From contig CAJUIO010000009.1 in NCBI GenBank assembly GCA_910586025.1, positions 3,444 to 67,443 on the forward strand: a DNA stretch of 64,000 bases. Reading direction: 5' to 3'. The notes beneath the pieces were generated by a model. The model made no database searches. It saw only the letters and a list, made by a program, of their open reading frames with translations, and was not told the DNA's origin. This stretch comes from an uncultured Lachnospiraceae bacterium. Its GTDB lineage: Bacteria; Bacillota; Clostridia; Lachnospirales; Lachnospiraceae. A program made the position numbers and the translations under genes. This document shows, one piece after another, positions 1 through 7,995 of this stretch. How positions within the stretch are numbered: the stretch's first letter is position 1; each line of letters opens with the position of its first letter.

Positions 1-248
1 AGAGGAAGCGATTTCGTTCCCTGAAAGAGCTCCTCGTATGTCTCGGCCCGGAAGCTCCCCAGCTTGATCAGGATCCTCTCCGCCGTCCTCAAAAAAATAT
101 TGGCCCGGCAGACCGCCTCCTCATCGCCGATAAAGGTGATCCGTCCGTCCTCCACCTTCGCCACATCATAACCCAAATCCACAATCTCCCTTTTCAGCAC
201 TGCCTCCAGTCCGAAGTGACAGGGAGCAATCAATTCAAATCTTCTCAT
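1..248 (-). CDS. THUMP-domain class I SAM-dependent RNA methyltransferase (N-terminus, partial)
   Basis: Only the first 82 or so codons are inside the window. The reverse strand begins MRRFELIAPCHFGLEAVLKR and continues with a region rich in charged residues ending in GTKSLP at the window edge. This opening is typical of the RlmL/YpsC-type 23S rRNA guanine-N2 methyltransferases of Firmicutes, whose N-terminal ferredoxin-like and THUMP domains bind RNA and whose C-terminal Rossmann domain (outside the window) binds S-adenosylmethionine. The start at 248 is preceded closely by GGAG. It is the 5' end of a gene running leftwards. Family assignment rests on the N-terminus alone. Confidence 0.8.
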   Translation of the reverse strand, partial: MRRFELIAPCHFGLEAVLKREIVDLGYDVAKVEDGRITFIGDEEAVCRANIFLRTAERILIKLGSFRAETYEELFQGTKSLP

Positions 249-474
249 CTCCAAAATCCCGCCGTCTATGTATTTACAAATTTTTAACCAGATAAGTATA
301 ACATATTTATTTCATGTTTGTATACCCCCGCATACGGCAAGACGTATTTACTGTATTACCGCTCACTCGCAGCCTTACTCCCGCCTGTCAGTGGGGGGAC
401 GAGGACAGGGACGGCGGCGGCAGGAACAGCGGGAGCAACAGCCCCGTAAAAAACAGGATATGGAAGGATAACAG

Positions 475-521
475 ACAGGGCGGCGGGATAGTCATATTGC
501 CTGTCACCGTCGCCCTGTTTT
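475..521 (+). terminator. Hairpin with short T run inside element A
   Basis: The 12-bp arms at 475-486 and 507-518 pair in 11 of 12 positions (ACAGGGCGGCGG against CCGTCGCCCTGT) and are followed by TTTT at 518-521. It has the form of a rho-independent terminator reading rightwards, but no convincing rightward gene precedes it, so its role is unclear. Apart from this hairpin and the left end of element A, nothing gene-like is visible in 249-550. Confidence 0.35.
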
Positions 522-550
522 GGGCTTTTATCAGACCAATAAATTGAAAT

Positions 551-982
551 CTATAAAAAAACTCTACATTTATCCCAATGCATACCGGAACAATTATTTT
601 CGCGAGCTATCACACAATCTACTTCATCCACTTTGTACCATTTAATGTCATCTACTTCAACAGAGTCTGAAAATTCCGATTTTTTTACATAAGCAATAAA
701 TCCAATCATAATAAGCTGCTTAGGAGCAAAGTAATAACTGGATATATATTTACAGCTTGTAACATTCTGCCCGGTTTCTTCCTTTACTTCACGTGTAACG
801 GCATCCTCAATCGTTTCCCCGTTTATCATATAGCCGCTTACGACTGTCCATTTAGTCTCTGATATGTAATTCTGCTTTAAAAGAAGTATTTCATTAAACT
901 CATTGACTACCAGTACCTCTACAACGGGTAAGGGATTATTGCCGTATAATCTCTTGCAATTATCACCCCCGCAAATTCCAGT
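551..982 (-). pseudogene. NUDIX hydrolase, 5'-truncated
   Basis: The reading frame is open from a stop at 983-985 down to 551 and contains a clear NUDIX box (NGETIEDAV then REVKEETG) preceded by a hydrophobic strand (VVEVLVV, EILLLKQN) and the motif TKWTVVSGYM. In family members with SGY before the box, an N-terminal zinc ribbon usually precedes this; here only CGGDNCK is left. There is no ATG, GTG or TTG before the methionine at 829, which lies inside the NUDIX fold just ahead of the box, so initiation there would give a broken domain. NUDIX enzymes hydrolyse nucleoside diphosphates linked to another moiety. It is probably a remnant carried within element A. Confidence 0.6.
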
Positions 983-1164
983 TTATAATTTTGCACTGGG
1001 GAAATTATACTATACTCAATTACAAAAAACAATCCCCGTTCTAACGGCAAAACCGTCTGCACTGCTTCGGCGGCTATCGGCAGGTTTTACGGTGGCTCTG
1101 CCCCAGCACCCGACCTCTTCCAGAGAACAGAATGGAGCGGCTGCGAGTGAACGGTAATGCATGC

Positions 1165-1192
1165 AAAAAGGGGTGCCCTAAGGCACCCCTTT
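1165..1192 (-). terminator. Terminator of the Asn/Gln-rich small gene
   Basis: Read leftwards, the sequence is a GGGTGCC / GGCACCC stem with a short loop followed by TTTTT. It begins about 35 nt after the stop of the 46-residue gene and is a good intrinsic terminator for it. Confidence 0.8.
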
Positions 1193-1227
1193 CCGATCCG
1201 GGCCAGGTTGGCTCCGGCATGACAAGC

Positions 1228-1368
1228 TTAGTACTCGTTGTTCTTCTTGTTGCTGTTGGAACTGCTGTTAGAGCTGTTCTTCTGGCTGTTCTGGCTGTTC
1301 TTGTTCTCCTGATTCTGCTTGTCACAGTTCTGGTTCTGATTGTTCTGGTTATAATCGTTTTTTGACAT
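1228..1368 (-). CDS. 46-residue Asn/Gln-rich hydrophilic protein
   Basis: The reverse strand has AGGAGG eight bases before an ATG at 1368 and a 46-codon frame ending in TAA. The product begins MSKNDYNQNNQNQNC and ends NKKNNEY; about two thirds of residues are Asn, Gln or Ser, with one Cys at position 15. No signal peptide or membrane segment is present. A strong ribosome binding site and an intrinsic terminator frame it, so it is very likely a real monocistronic gene. I do not recognise the family. Small Asn/Gln-rich proteins occur in spore coats and as small acid-soluble proteins of clostridia, so a spore role is possible but only inferred. The opposite strand gives a long artificial hydrophobic frame here. 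Confidence 0.7.
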   Translation of the reverse strand: MSKNDYNQNNQNQNCDKQNQENKNSQNSQKNSSNSSSNSNKKNNEY

Positions 1369-1442
1369 CTTTCATTCCTCCTGATTCATTAGGTTACAGC
1401 AGTAGTATTTTCTTTCCGGCATGATTTTATTCAATATTTACA

Positions 1443-1458
1443 TAGTACTTTAGTACTA
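1443..1458. promoter_or_regulatory. Inverted repeat TAGTAC-TTTA-GTACTA (operator-like, copy 1)
   Basis: A perfect 6-bp inverted repeat with a 4-base AT spacer lies 75 bp upstream of the Asn/Gln-rich gene. A second copy sits about 40 bp further upstream (1498-1512). Paired copies of one palindrome ahead of a gene suggest a dimeric regulator site. The regulator is unknown. Confidence 0.4.
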
Positions 1459-1497
1459 TTTTTATCATTTTGCACAATGAACCCCAAAAATCAAATC

Positions 1498-1512
1498 GGT
1501 ACTTTTGTACTA
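1498..1512. promoter_or_regulatory. Inverted repeat GTAC-TTTT-GTAC (operator-like, copy 2)
   Basis: This is the second copy of the palindrome at 1443-1458, with the same 4-base AT spacer and the same GTAC half-site core. Centre-to-centre distance is about 54 bp, close to five helical turns, which would suit two dimers binding on one DNA face. Confidence 0.35.
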
Positions 1513-1618
1513 TTGCTAATTGCATTCTTCAGAAGGCTGCGCTATAATAATGATCGTAAAGAGGAAACCCCTTCATATTCCTATTTACAACCCTTATATT
1601 AATTATTTATACTCCCCA

Positions 1619-1660
1619 GTAAAGCCTGTCAGTCCCCCTGACAGGCTTTACACTTTTTAC
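1619..1660 (+). terminator. Strong perfect hairpin followed by T run
   Basis: The 14-bp arms GTAAAGCCTGTCAG (1619-1632) and their exact complement (1638-1651) enclose a 5-base loop, with TTTTT at 1655-1659. It looks like an intrinsic terminator reading rightwards. The transcript it would end is not evident: 1520-1618 has no convincing gene. Confidence 0.5.
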
Positions 1661-1689
1661 TGTGAAAATCCCGGACAGCGGCTGAGCAG

Positions 1690-1854
1690 ATGGGCAAGCT
1701 TGCTTGCACAGTTGTTCAGACATTGGACGGGCAAGCCGGTATGAGCAAGAAGACCCACAGGTCGATTTGCGAATACTGGCGGCAGCTGCGGGAGTTCGGA
1801 TGCACGAAGCAGCTGCCTTTCATCTATGGTGGAGCTCCGCAAAGCGGCGCATGA
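1690..1854 (+). CDS. Small unrecognised frame (54 aa), doubtful
   Basis: An ATG frame of 54 codons ends in TGA at 1852-1854; its middle reads MSKKTHRSICEYWRQLREFG. It has ordinary codon composition but no ribosome binding site, and it follows the hairpin at 1619-1660. It could be the tail of a decayed mobile gene. I do not recognise it and treat it as doubtful. The rest of 1369-1879 holds only the two operator-like palindromes and that hairpin. Confidence 0.2.
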   Translation: MGKLACTVVQTLDGQAGMSKKTHRSICEYWRQLREFGCTKQLPFIYGGAPQSGA

Positions 1855-1879
1855 ATGTTTAGAAAAAAGAATACGGGAA

Positions 1880-2266
1880 TCACAGTCGGTCCTCTCCTCG
1901 CCCCTCCCGGAGCCTCTTCAAATATTCCTGCGGATCCCTCTTCATATCGATCAGCGTCCTGAAGGCCCTCATCACCATTTTTTCCTTATTACAGCTCACA
2001 GTGTTCTTTCCGATCTCACGGATCAGATTATATTTATCCATCTGGAATACATACAAGTCCGAAAGCCCGTAGCCCTCCACCTTGATCTTATCCTCGAAGG
2101 TGTGGTGCTCTATATAATAGACAAGCTCTCCGTATACCCCGGCATCCGAAAGGATATCCGCCCACAACCTGTCCGACCAGTCAAGGGGAAGCTGCGCATA
2201 CTCACAGATATCGTAAAATCCCTGACAAACCTTCACTCTCGTGGCATCATAAATGATATTCGGCAT
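1880..2266 (-). CDS. Conserved hypothetical protein, downstream of lacI-type regulator
   Basis: A 128-residue soluble protein starts MPNIIYDATRVKVCQGFYD. It is Tyr/Asp-rich with no transmembrane stretch, and ends with a basic RDPQEYLKRLREG segment. An ATG at 2275 also exists, but AAGGAG abuts it directly, whereas it stands nine bases before the ATG at 2266, so I chose the latter. It lies 18 bp after the stop of the LacI-type gene on the same strand and is probably cotranscribed with it. It looks like a conserved Lachnospiraceae protein, but no function can be assigned from the sequence. Confidence 0.7.
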   Translation of the reverse strand: MPNIIYDATRVKVCQGFYDICEYAQLPLDWSDRLWADILSDAGVYGELVYYIEHHTFEDKIKVEGYGLSDLYVFQMDKYNLIREIGKNTVSCNKEKMVMRAFRTLIDMKRDPQEYLKRLREGRGEDRL

Positions 2267-2284
2267 AATACTCATCTCCTTTTC

Positions 2285-3301
2285 TTATTCCACTATCCTT
2301 CCCACTGATTCCCCTTCCCTGAGGCGGCCCGGCACCACGATCTGCCTTGCAATGGCGGTTTTCGGGCTCTCCACCAGTTCGATCAGACACTCTGCCGCCC
2401 GGCTCCCCAAAAGGGCCGTATCCTGCTTTACCGTGGTAAGCCTCGGCCGCAGATATTCCCCCACCTTTATCCCGTCATATCCTGCGACGGAGATGTCCCC
2501 CGGAATTTCAAGTCCTCTGTCCCGGATGGCGTTCATCCCTCCAAGCGCCGAAAAATCGTCGGCATAGCAGATACAGGTTGGCGGCTCCTTAAGCTTGAGG
2601 AGCCCTGCCGTCCTCTCATATGCGGCCTCGGTATCCCGGTATGGCGCTTCCGAAACATATTCGTCAGCCGGCTCGATCCCCAGCCTTCTGGCCGTCCGGA
2701 AAAAGCTTGACAGACGGTTCTGCGTGACGGAGGAGTCCGCACCGTGTATATATGCGATCCTGCGGTGTCCCCGGTCATAGATAAACCGGATCAGATCCTC
2801 CATTCCTTTTACATTGTCAGACAGAATGCAGGTTCTGTTGTGAAAGATGTGATCAATTGTCACCAGCGGGATCTCGCTCTTTACAAGCTCCTCAACACGC
2901 TCATCATAAAAGTCGGCACAGACAATGGCCACACCGTCAACTCTCCGGTATCTGCTGTGCTCTAAGGGAGTCATCCTTCCCTGGCCGTTCCTTTTTCCGC
3001 CGATAAAGGTGAGATCATATCCCAGCTCCTGCGCCGTATTCTTAAAGCTTTCCAGCACCTCGGAAAAATAATCGTGGGTGAGCCCGCTTCGTCCGTCGTC
3101 CGAAAACAGCACGCCCAGACTGCAGGTCCTGTTGGTTTTCAGCGCCTTGGCCGCCGAGTTGGGAGAATACCCCATCTCCTTCGCCGTCTGTCTGATCCGT
3201 TCCTTGGTCTTGCTTCCGATATCCCCGTGGTCGTTCAATGCCTTGCTCACCGTGGCAACCGACACGCCGCAGGCTGCGGAAATGTCTTTCAGCGATGTCA
3301 T
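2285..3301 (-). CDS. LacI-family transcriptional regulator
   Basis: This 338-residue protein has the LacI layout. The N-terminal helix-turn-helix and hinge (SLKDISAACGVSVATVSKAL, residues 3-22) lead into NSAAKALKTN, then a periplasmic-binding-protein-like sensor with the late motif DISVAGYDGIKVGEYLRP. LacI regulators repress sugar genes and release DNA on binding a sugar. It is divergent from the cellobiose phosphorylase gene, so it most likely controls that gene in response to a cello-oligosaccharide or glucose signal. The interval contains two AACGTTTT/ATCGTTTT sites of LacI operator type, one beside each gene. The start at 3301 fits the usual length of the DNA-binding domain. Confidence 0.9.
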   Translation of the reverse strand: MTSLKDISAACGVSVATVSKALNDHGDIGSKTKERIRQTAKEMGYSPNSAAKALKTNRTCSLGVLFSDDGRSGLTHDYFSEVLESFKNTAQELGYDLTFIGGKRNGQGRMTPLEHSRYRRVDGVAIVCADFYDERVEELVKSEIPLVTIDHIFHNRTCILSDNVKGMEDLIRFIYDRGHRRIAYIHGADSSVTQNRLSSFFRTARRLGIEPADEYVSEAPYRDTEAAYERTAGLLKLKEPPTCICYADDFSALGGMNAIRDRGLEIPGDISVAGYDGIKVGEYLRPRLTTVKQDTALLGSRAAECLIELVESPKTAIARQIVVPGRLREGESVGRIVE

Positions 3302-3368
3302 TATTCTTTATCCTCTTTCTCTCCCCTCAGCGCACAAGGCCGCCGAGGATATTATCGCAGCATTAACT

Positions 3369-3382
3369 TAATCGTTTTCGTA
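3369..3382. promoter_or_regulatory. LacI-type operator-like site near the regulator gene
   Basis: TTAATCGTTTTCGT resembles the central CG dyad of LacI-family operators and the second site at 3577-3590. It lies about 70 bp upstream of the regulator start, consistent with autoregulation. Confidence 0.35.
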
Positions 3383-3531
3383 ATGATATTTTATAGGTTT
3401 TCTGCAAATTATGCAATCACTTTTTCACATCTTTCATGTAAAAATTGAAGATTTCTGCAAATCCAGGATCATTTCTGTCATAAAAGCTATATCGCGGATT
3501 CATTATCAATACACAATGCACAATTCTCATG

Positions 3532-3560
3532 TTGCATTTCCCATTCACACTGTGTATAAT
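3532..3560 (+). promoter_or_regulatory. Sigma-A-type promoter of the cellobiose phosphorylase gene
   Basis: TTGCAT at 3532-3537 and TATAAT at 3555-3560 are separated by exactly 17 bases. The start codon lies 75 bp downstream of the -10 box. Confidence 0.7.
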
Positions 3561-3576
3561 GTGGATGTATCAATAG

Positions 3577-3590
3577 CTTAAACGTTTTCT
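3577..3590. promoter_or_regulatory. LacI-type operator-like site over the transcription start
   Basis: TTAAACGTTTTC is a near-palindrome with the CG centre typical of LacI-family operators. It begins about 17 bp after the -10 box, where a bound repressor would block promoter clearance. This supports control of the GH94 gene by the divergent regulator. Confidence 0.5.
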
Positions 3591-3635
3591 ATTTCAGAAG
3601 TCTCAGACTGACAGGTCAGATAAGGAGAAGAAACT

Positions 3636-6113
3636 ATGAGATTCGGTCATTTCGATGATGCAAACCGTGAATACGTGATCACCACCCCCAGGACACCGCT
3701 TCCCTGGATCAATTATCTTGGCTGCAATGATTTTTTCAGCCTCATATCCAACACCTGCGGCGGTTACTCTTTCTATAAGGACGCAAAGCTCCTGCGTCTG
3801 ACCCGCTACCGCTACAATGACGTGCCTGCGGATATCAACGGAAAATATTTTTACATTAAGGACGGGGACACGATCTGGAATCCCGGCTGGCAGCCTGTCA
3901 AAACCAGCCTCGACTCCTATGAATGCCGCCACGGCATCGGGTACAGCCGTTTTACCTCCTCCAAAAATCAGGTGGAGGCCTCCGTCCTCACCTTTGTTCC
4001 CATGAACGATACCTGCGAGGTCAGTCAGCTTAAGCTCACAAATCATTCCTCCGACACAAAGGAGCTTTCCGTTTTCTCCTACGTGGAATGGTGCCTGTGG
4101 AATGCGGATGATGACAGCCGCAACTTCCAGAGAAATTACAGTACCGGCGAAGTGGAGGTGGAAGGCTCTGCCATCTATCACAAGACAGAGTACCGTGAGC
4201 GCCGCAATCATTATGCCGTCTATTCCGTCAACACCGAAATTAACGGCTTTGACACGATCCGGGAAGCCTTCCTTGGTTCCTACCGGGGTGCGGGCGAGCC
4301 GGAAGCCGTGGAGAAGGGCTCCTGTACGGGTTCCATGGCAAGCGGCTGGCAGCCCATCGCCTCCCACCAGATCAATCTCACCCTGGAACCGGGCCAGACA
4401 CGCTCCTTTGTGTTTGTCCTGGGTTATATCGAGAATCCGCAGGAGGATAAATGGGAATCCTACGGCATAATCAACAAAAAGCCGGCCCGAGCCATGCTTG
4501 ACAGATACCATACGGACGCAGATGTGGACAGAGCCTTTGAAGAGCTGAACGAATACTGGAAAAATCTCCTCTCCAAATATTCCGTAAAATCCTCCAACGA
4601 CAAGGTGGACCGCATGGTCAATATCTGGAACCAGTATCAGTGCATGGTGACCTTTAATATGTCCCGCTCCGCCTCCTACTATGAATCCGGTATCGGCCGG
4701 GGCATGGGCTTTCGCGATTCCTGTCAGGATCTCCTTGGCTTCGTGCATCTGATCCCTGACCGTGCGAGAGAGCGAATCATCGACATCGCCTCCACCCAGT
4801 TCCAAGACGGCAGCGCCTATCATCAGTATCAGCCTCTGACCAAAAAGGGCAATTCCGATATCGGAAGCGGCTTCAATGACGATCCTCTCTGGCTCATTGC
4901 CGGAACCAGCGCTTACGTGAAGGAGACAGGCGACCTCTCCATTCTGAGGGAGACGGTGCCCTTTGACAATGATAAGACCGTGGCAGCGCCCCTCATGGAA
5001 CACCTGAAGCGCTCCTTTGATTACACCGTGAACCACAAGGGCCCCCACGGCCTGCCGCTGATCGGGCGTGCGGACTGGAACGACTGCCTGAATCTGAACT
5101 GCTTCTCGGCACATCCAGGCGAATCCTTCCAGACCTTCGGCCCCAGCGAGGGGCCCGTTGCGGAATCCGTGTTCATCGCAGGCATGTTCGTGAAATACGG
5201 GGAGGAATACGCACAGCTGTGCGGGCTTATGGGAGATCAGGCAGAGGCAGACAGAGCCCGCAGTGAGGTAAAAACCATGTACGACACCATCCTGAAGGAG
5301 GGCTGGGACGGAGAATGGTTTGTGCGGGCCTACGATGCCTACAGCCATAAGATCGGCTCTAAGGAGTGCGAGGAGGGCCAGATCTATATTGAGCCCCAGG
5401 GCTTCTGTGTGCTGGCAGGCGTGGGCGTGAAGGAAGGTCTCGCAAGGAAGGCCCTTGATTCCGTGAAGGAGCGGCTTGATACGAAATACGGTGTCATGAT
5501 TCTGCAGCCTGCCTACACCCGGTACCACCTGGAGCTTGGCGAGGTTTCCTCCTATCCCCCCGGATACAAGGAAAACGCCGGCATCTTCTGCCACAATAAC
5601 CCCTGGGTCTCCATAGCTGAGACCGTGCTTGGGCGGGGCAGCCGGGCATTTGAAATCTATCAGAAAACCTGCCCGGCCTACATCGAGGAGATCAGCGAGA
5701 TCCACAGAACCGAGCCCTATGTATACTCCCAGATGGTGGCGGGAAGAGACGCCAGGTTCCACGGGGAGGCCAAAAACAGCTGGCTCACCGGAACCGCAGC
5801 CTGGACCTTTGTGAATATCTCGCAATATATCCTGGGCGTTTCCCCCACCCACCAGGGGCTTTGCATCAATCCCTGTCTGCCGGAAGGCTTCGGAGATTTT
5901 GAGCTGACCAGAAAATTCCGGGAAGGAACTTATCACATCAGGGTCGTAAATCCTGACGGTGTCGAGAAGGGCGTAAAGAGCGTCACAGTGGACGGTACGG
6001 CCATCGAAGACACATTTTCCGGAGCAGCGACCGCAAGCGGATGTGAAGGCGGCTTCATCATTCCTTATGTGAAGGGAAAAGAAAGCTACGACGTGGTTGT
6101 TACTATGGGATGA
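3636..6113 (+). CDS. Cellobiose phosphorylase (GH94)
   Basis: The 825-residue protein opens MRFGHFDDANREYVITTPRT, which matches the N-terminus of clostridial cellobiose phosphorylases, and is full length for them. It contains the GH94 signatures RYRYNDVPADINGKYFYI, SYECRHGIGY, RNFQRNYSTGEVEVEGS, GIGRGMGFRDSCQDLLGF, and RADWNDCLN near residues 478-486, where the catalytic general-acid Asp lies. The enzyme reversibly cleaves cellobiose with phosphate to glucose 1-phosphate and glucose in the cytoplasm, saving ATP. No signal peptide is present, as expected. AGGAG stands nine bases before the ATG. The nearby glgC/glgD and debranching genes could draw on the glucose 1-phosphate. Closely related GH94 enzymes on other disaccharides cannot be excluded, but the N-terminus favours cellobiose. 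Confidence 0.92.
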   Translation: MRFGHFDDANREYVITTPRTPLPWINYLGCNDFFSLISNTCGGYSFYKDAKLLRLTRYRYNDVPADINGKYFYIKDGDTIWNPGWQPVKTSLDSYECRHGIGYSRFTSSKNQVEASVLTFVPMNDTCEVSQLKLTNHSSDTKELSVFSYVEWCLWNADDDSRNFQRNYSTGEVEVEGSAIYHKTEYRERRNHYAVYSVNTEINGFDTIREAFLGSYRGAGEPEAVEKGSCTGSMASGWQPIASHQINLTLEPGQTRSFVFVLGYIENPQEDKWESYGIINKKPARAMLDRYHTDADVDRAFEELNEYWKNLLSKYSVKSSNDKVDRMVNIWNQYQCMVTFNMSRSASYYESGIGRGMGFRDSCQDLLGFVHLIPDRARERIIDIASTQFQDGSAYHQYQPLTKKGNSDIGSGFNDDPLWLIAGTSAYVKETGDLSILRETVPFDNDKTVAAPLMEHLKRSFDYTVNHKGPHGLPLIGRADWNDCLNLNCFSAHPGESFQTFGPSEGPVAESVFIAGMFVKYGEEYAQLCGLMGDQAEADRARSEVKTMYDTILKEGWDGEWFVRAYDAYSHKIGSKECEEGQIYIEPQGFCVLAGVGVKEGLARKALDSVKERLDTKYGVMILQPAYTRYHLELGEVSSYPPGYKENAGIFCHNNPWVSIAETVLGRGSRAFEIYQKTCPAYIEEISEIHRTEPYVYSQMVAGRDARFHGEAKNSWLTGTAAWTFVNISQYILGVSPTHQGLCINPCLPEGFGDFELTRKFREGTYHIRVVNPDGVEKGVKSVTVDGTAIEDTFSGAATASGCEGGFIIPYVKGKESYDVVVTMG

Positions 6114-6122
6114 GCCGTTAAC

Positions 6123-6158
6123 GAGAGACAGGCTGGCCGAAGGCCACTGTCTCTCTCA
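6123..6158. terminator. Hairpin between convergent genes
   Basis: GAGAGACAG and CTGTCTCTC enclose an inner TGGCC-GAA-GGCCA stem. The hairpin lies between the convergent cellobiose phosphorylase and ABC exporter genes. It has no clear T run, so termination strength is uncertain. Confidence 0.4.
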
Positions 6159-6170
6159 TTCGGTATTATG

Positions 6171-7973
6171 TCAACCCCCCGCATTATCGTCCTTATACCA
6201 ATCTTTCTGGGCATCATACATATTTGCGTAAACACCCTGCTTTTTATATAATTGCTCATGTGTGCCGGTTTCAATGATCCTCCCATGTTCAAACACGATG
6301 ATCCGGTCCGCCTTTGGCGCAAAGCCTAACCGATGAGAAATAAAAAGCATTGTTTTATTGTTGGAAATCCGATACAGGCTTCGATACACATCAATTTCAG
6401 CCAAAGGGTCCAAATAGGCTGTCGGTTCATCAAAAACCCAGATCGGTGCGTCAGAATTTAAGATGATTCTGCTCAAGGCTATTTTCTGTTCCTGCCCTTT
6501 GGAAAGTTCCACACCATAGTCATCTAACTGGCCTAAATTTGTTTCCAATTGACCGGGAAGTGACCGGACAAACTCTCCAATACCCACCAGATCAAGTATC
6601 CTGAAAATATATTCGTCGGATAAATTTTTGTTATTCCCCAGTAAGATATTATCTCTTATCGTCGTCTGATACATTGTAAAATCCTGACAAAGCGACTGAA
6701 TCATTTTTACTGGCAGCGGATTATTTTTCGTATATGTGCGATTACCTATTTTTATTTGTCCCTCAAACTCCGTCAGCAATCCAAGCAATATGTTGACAAA
6801 AGTTGATTTGCCGGAACCATTTTCACCTACAATTGCGATTTTCTCACCACTTTTAATATGTACGCTCAATCCATTAAGCGCTTTGTTTTCCGACTGTGGA
6901 TATACATATGAAACATCATCAAATATTATATCATTATCTGTCATATCAATATCCGGTTCAAATTCGGAATTCGACTCTTGATATTCCATAATCTCGTAAT
7001 ATTCATTTATAATTAACATTTCCTCAACACGGTTAGATATATAGTAGCTCAAAGCTTCTGATTTTTCATATAAGGTATCAAAAATCAGTATTAATGATAC
7101 TAAAACCCCTATTTCAACCACCTGATTTGAGATTTGAAAGCTTATATATAAGTATGAAAAGAAAATCGTCGCAACAAACAGCAGCAAAGCTCTTGACTCT
7201 GCAAAGATGGTATACTTATGTATTTTCAAATACGCATCCTGGTACTCCGCAGACGCATTTTGGTACCTATGAAACAAGGCATCATACAATCGACCGGACT
7301 GATACTCCTGATGCATATTTTTATCTTTGGGGATTCTGTCCAGATAATCTTGCTTTTGCTTCAATTTGGTAATATCCACAAACTTTTTATGTCTGATTTT
7401 CGACATTTTGGCGGCGGCTCCTCCACTGAACACAATTGACAGCACAACCAGCAGAGCAAAAACAACATTAATTTTTGACAGAAAAGCAACATAAAAAATT
7501 ATATAGAAAAGGATCTCCAATACTTTCACTATTGACTCAACAGCCACCTGGTATCCCGAACCGATTCTTTCATTGACTCTCGTTATTTTCTCATAGATCG
7601 TCGAGGATTCATAATATTCATAATGAATCAATCCCAGCTTGTTTTTTAATTTTGTATTAACAAATTCATTTACTTTTGTGTTAAATTTTATTTTAAACAT
7701 TGCACTATAGCGTATAACCATATTTATCGTAAACAGACTCGCCAAAAAGAGGGCAATGCGATAAATAATGTTTCTTAAACTTACATCCGCACTATTGTAA
7801 ACCTCCGAAGACATATTTGAGATATAATCAATAAACAACAAAGTGACAAAAGCCTTTAACGACGAAAACATTGTTAATATAAGCAATACCACACTGTCTG
7901 ACCGCATCTTTTCAAACAAATCTGCCAATACTTTCCTAAATACAGATAAGAGATTACCCCGCTTCATTTCCAT
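6171..7973 (-). CDS. ABC exporter half-transporter (cluster A, second gene)
   Basis: A 600-residue protein carries an N-terminal domain with about six membrane helices and a C-terminal ATPase. Visible motifs are Walker A GENGSGKST, an altered signature LSKGQEQK in place of LSGGQ, Walker B IWVFDEPTAYLDP, and the H-loop SHR. The degenerate signature beside an intact partner (7996-9744) fits a heterodimeric exporter with one weak ATP site. It has no peptidase C39 domain. The gene lies 22 bp after its partner. DNA here is clearly more AT-rich than the flanking GH94 and cls regions, suggesting horizontal acquisition. The likely cargo is a peptide or small molecule made or resisted by this cluster. 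Substrate is unknown. Confidence 0.85.
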   Translation of the reverse strand: MEMKRGNLLSVFRKVLADLFEKMRSDSVVLLILTMFSSLKAFVTLLFIDYISNMSSEVYNSADVSLRNIIYRIALFLASLFTINMVIRYSAMFKIKFNTKVNEFVNTKLKNKLGLIHYEYYESSTIYEKITRVNERIGSGYQVAVESIVKVLEILFYIIFYVAFLSKINVVFALLVVLSIVFSGGAAAKMSKIRHKKFVDITKLKQKQDYLDRIPKDKNMHQEYQSGRLYDALFHRYQNASAEYQDAYLKIHKYTIFAESRALLLFVATIFFSYLYISFQISNQVVEIGVLVSLILIFDTLYEKSEALSYYISNRVEEMLIINEYYEIMEYQESNSEFEPDIDMTDNDIIFDDVSYVYPQSENKALNGLSVHIKSGEKIAIVGENGSGKSTFVNILLGLLTEFEGQIKIGNRTYTKNNPLPVKMIQSLCQDFTMYQTTIRDNILLGNNKNLSDEYIFRILDLVGIGEFVRSLPGQLETNLGQLDDYGVELSKGQEQKIALSRIILNSDAPIWVFDEPTAYLDPLAEIDVYRSLYRISNNKTMLFISHRLGFAPKADRIIVFEHGRIIETGTHEQLYKKQGVYANMYDAQKDWYKDDNAGG

Positions 7974-7995
7974 ATGATTTCCTTTCCGTTGCTAT

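Larger units (their letters stand above)
355..1158. repeat. Inverted-repeat-bounded element A (cargo: broken NUDIX gene)
   Basis: The left end at 356-374 reads TTACCGCTCACTCGCAGCC and the right end at 1139-1157 is its inverted copy with one mismatch (18 of 19). Just inside the left end, at 385-408, a GC-rich block (CTGTCAG, a G run, ACGAGGACAG) is nearly identical to a block inside the right end of element C near 62920-62944. The enclosed 800 bp hold a 5'-truncated NUDIX gene and no transposase. No target-site duplication was found at the ends. Compare elements B and C. Confidence 0.55.

Noticed and set aside
1132..1365. Rightward frame with a very hydrophobic product
   Set aside because: It is the antisense of the Asn/Gln-rich gene: Asn and Gln codons read backwards give Val and Leu.
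3603..5936. Open frame of 777 codons on the reverse strand
   Set aside because: It lies fully antisense to the cellobiose phosphorylase gene, which has clear family motifs and a ribosome binding site; the reverse frame has none and results from codon bias.
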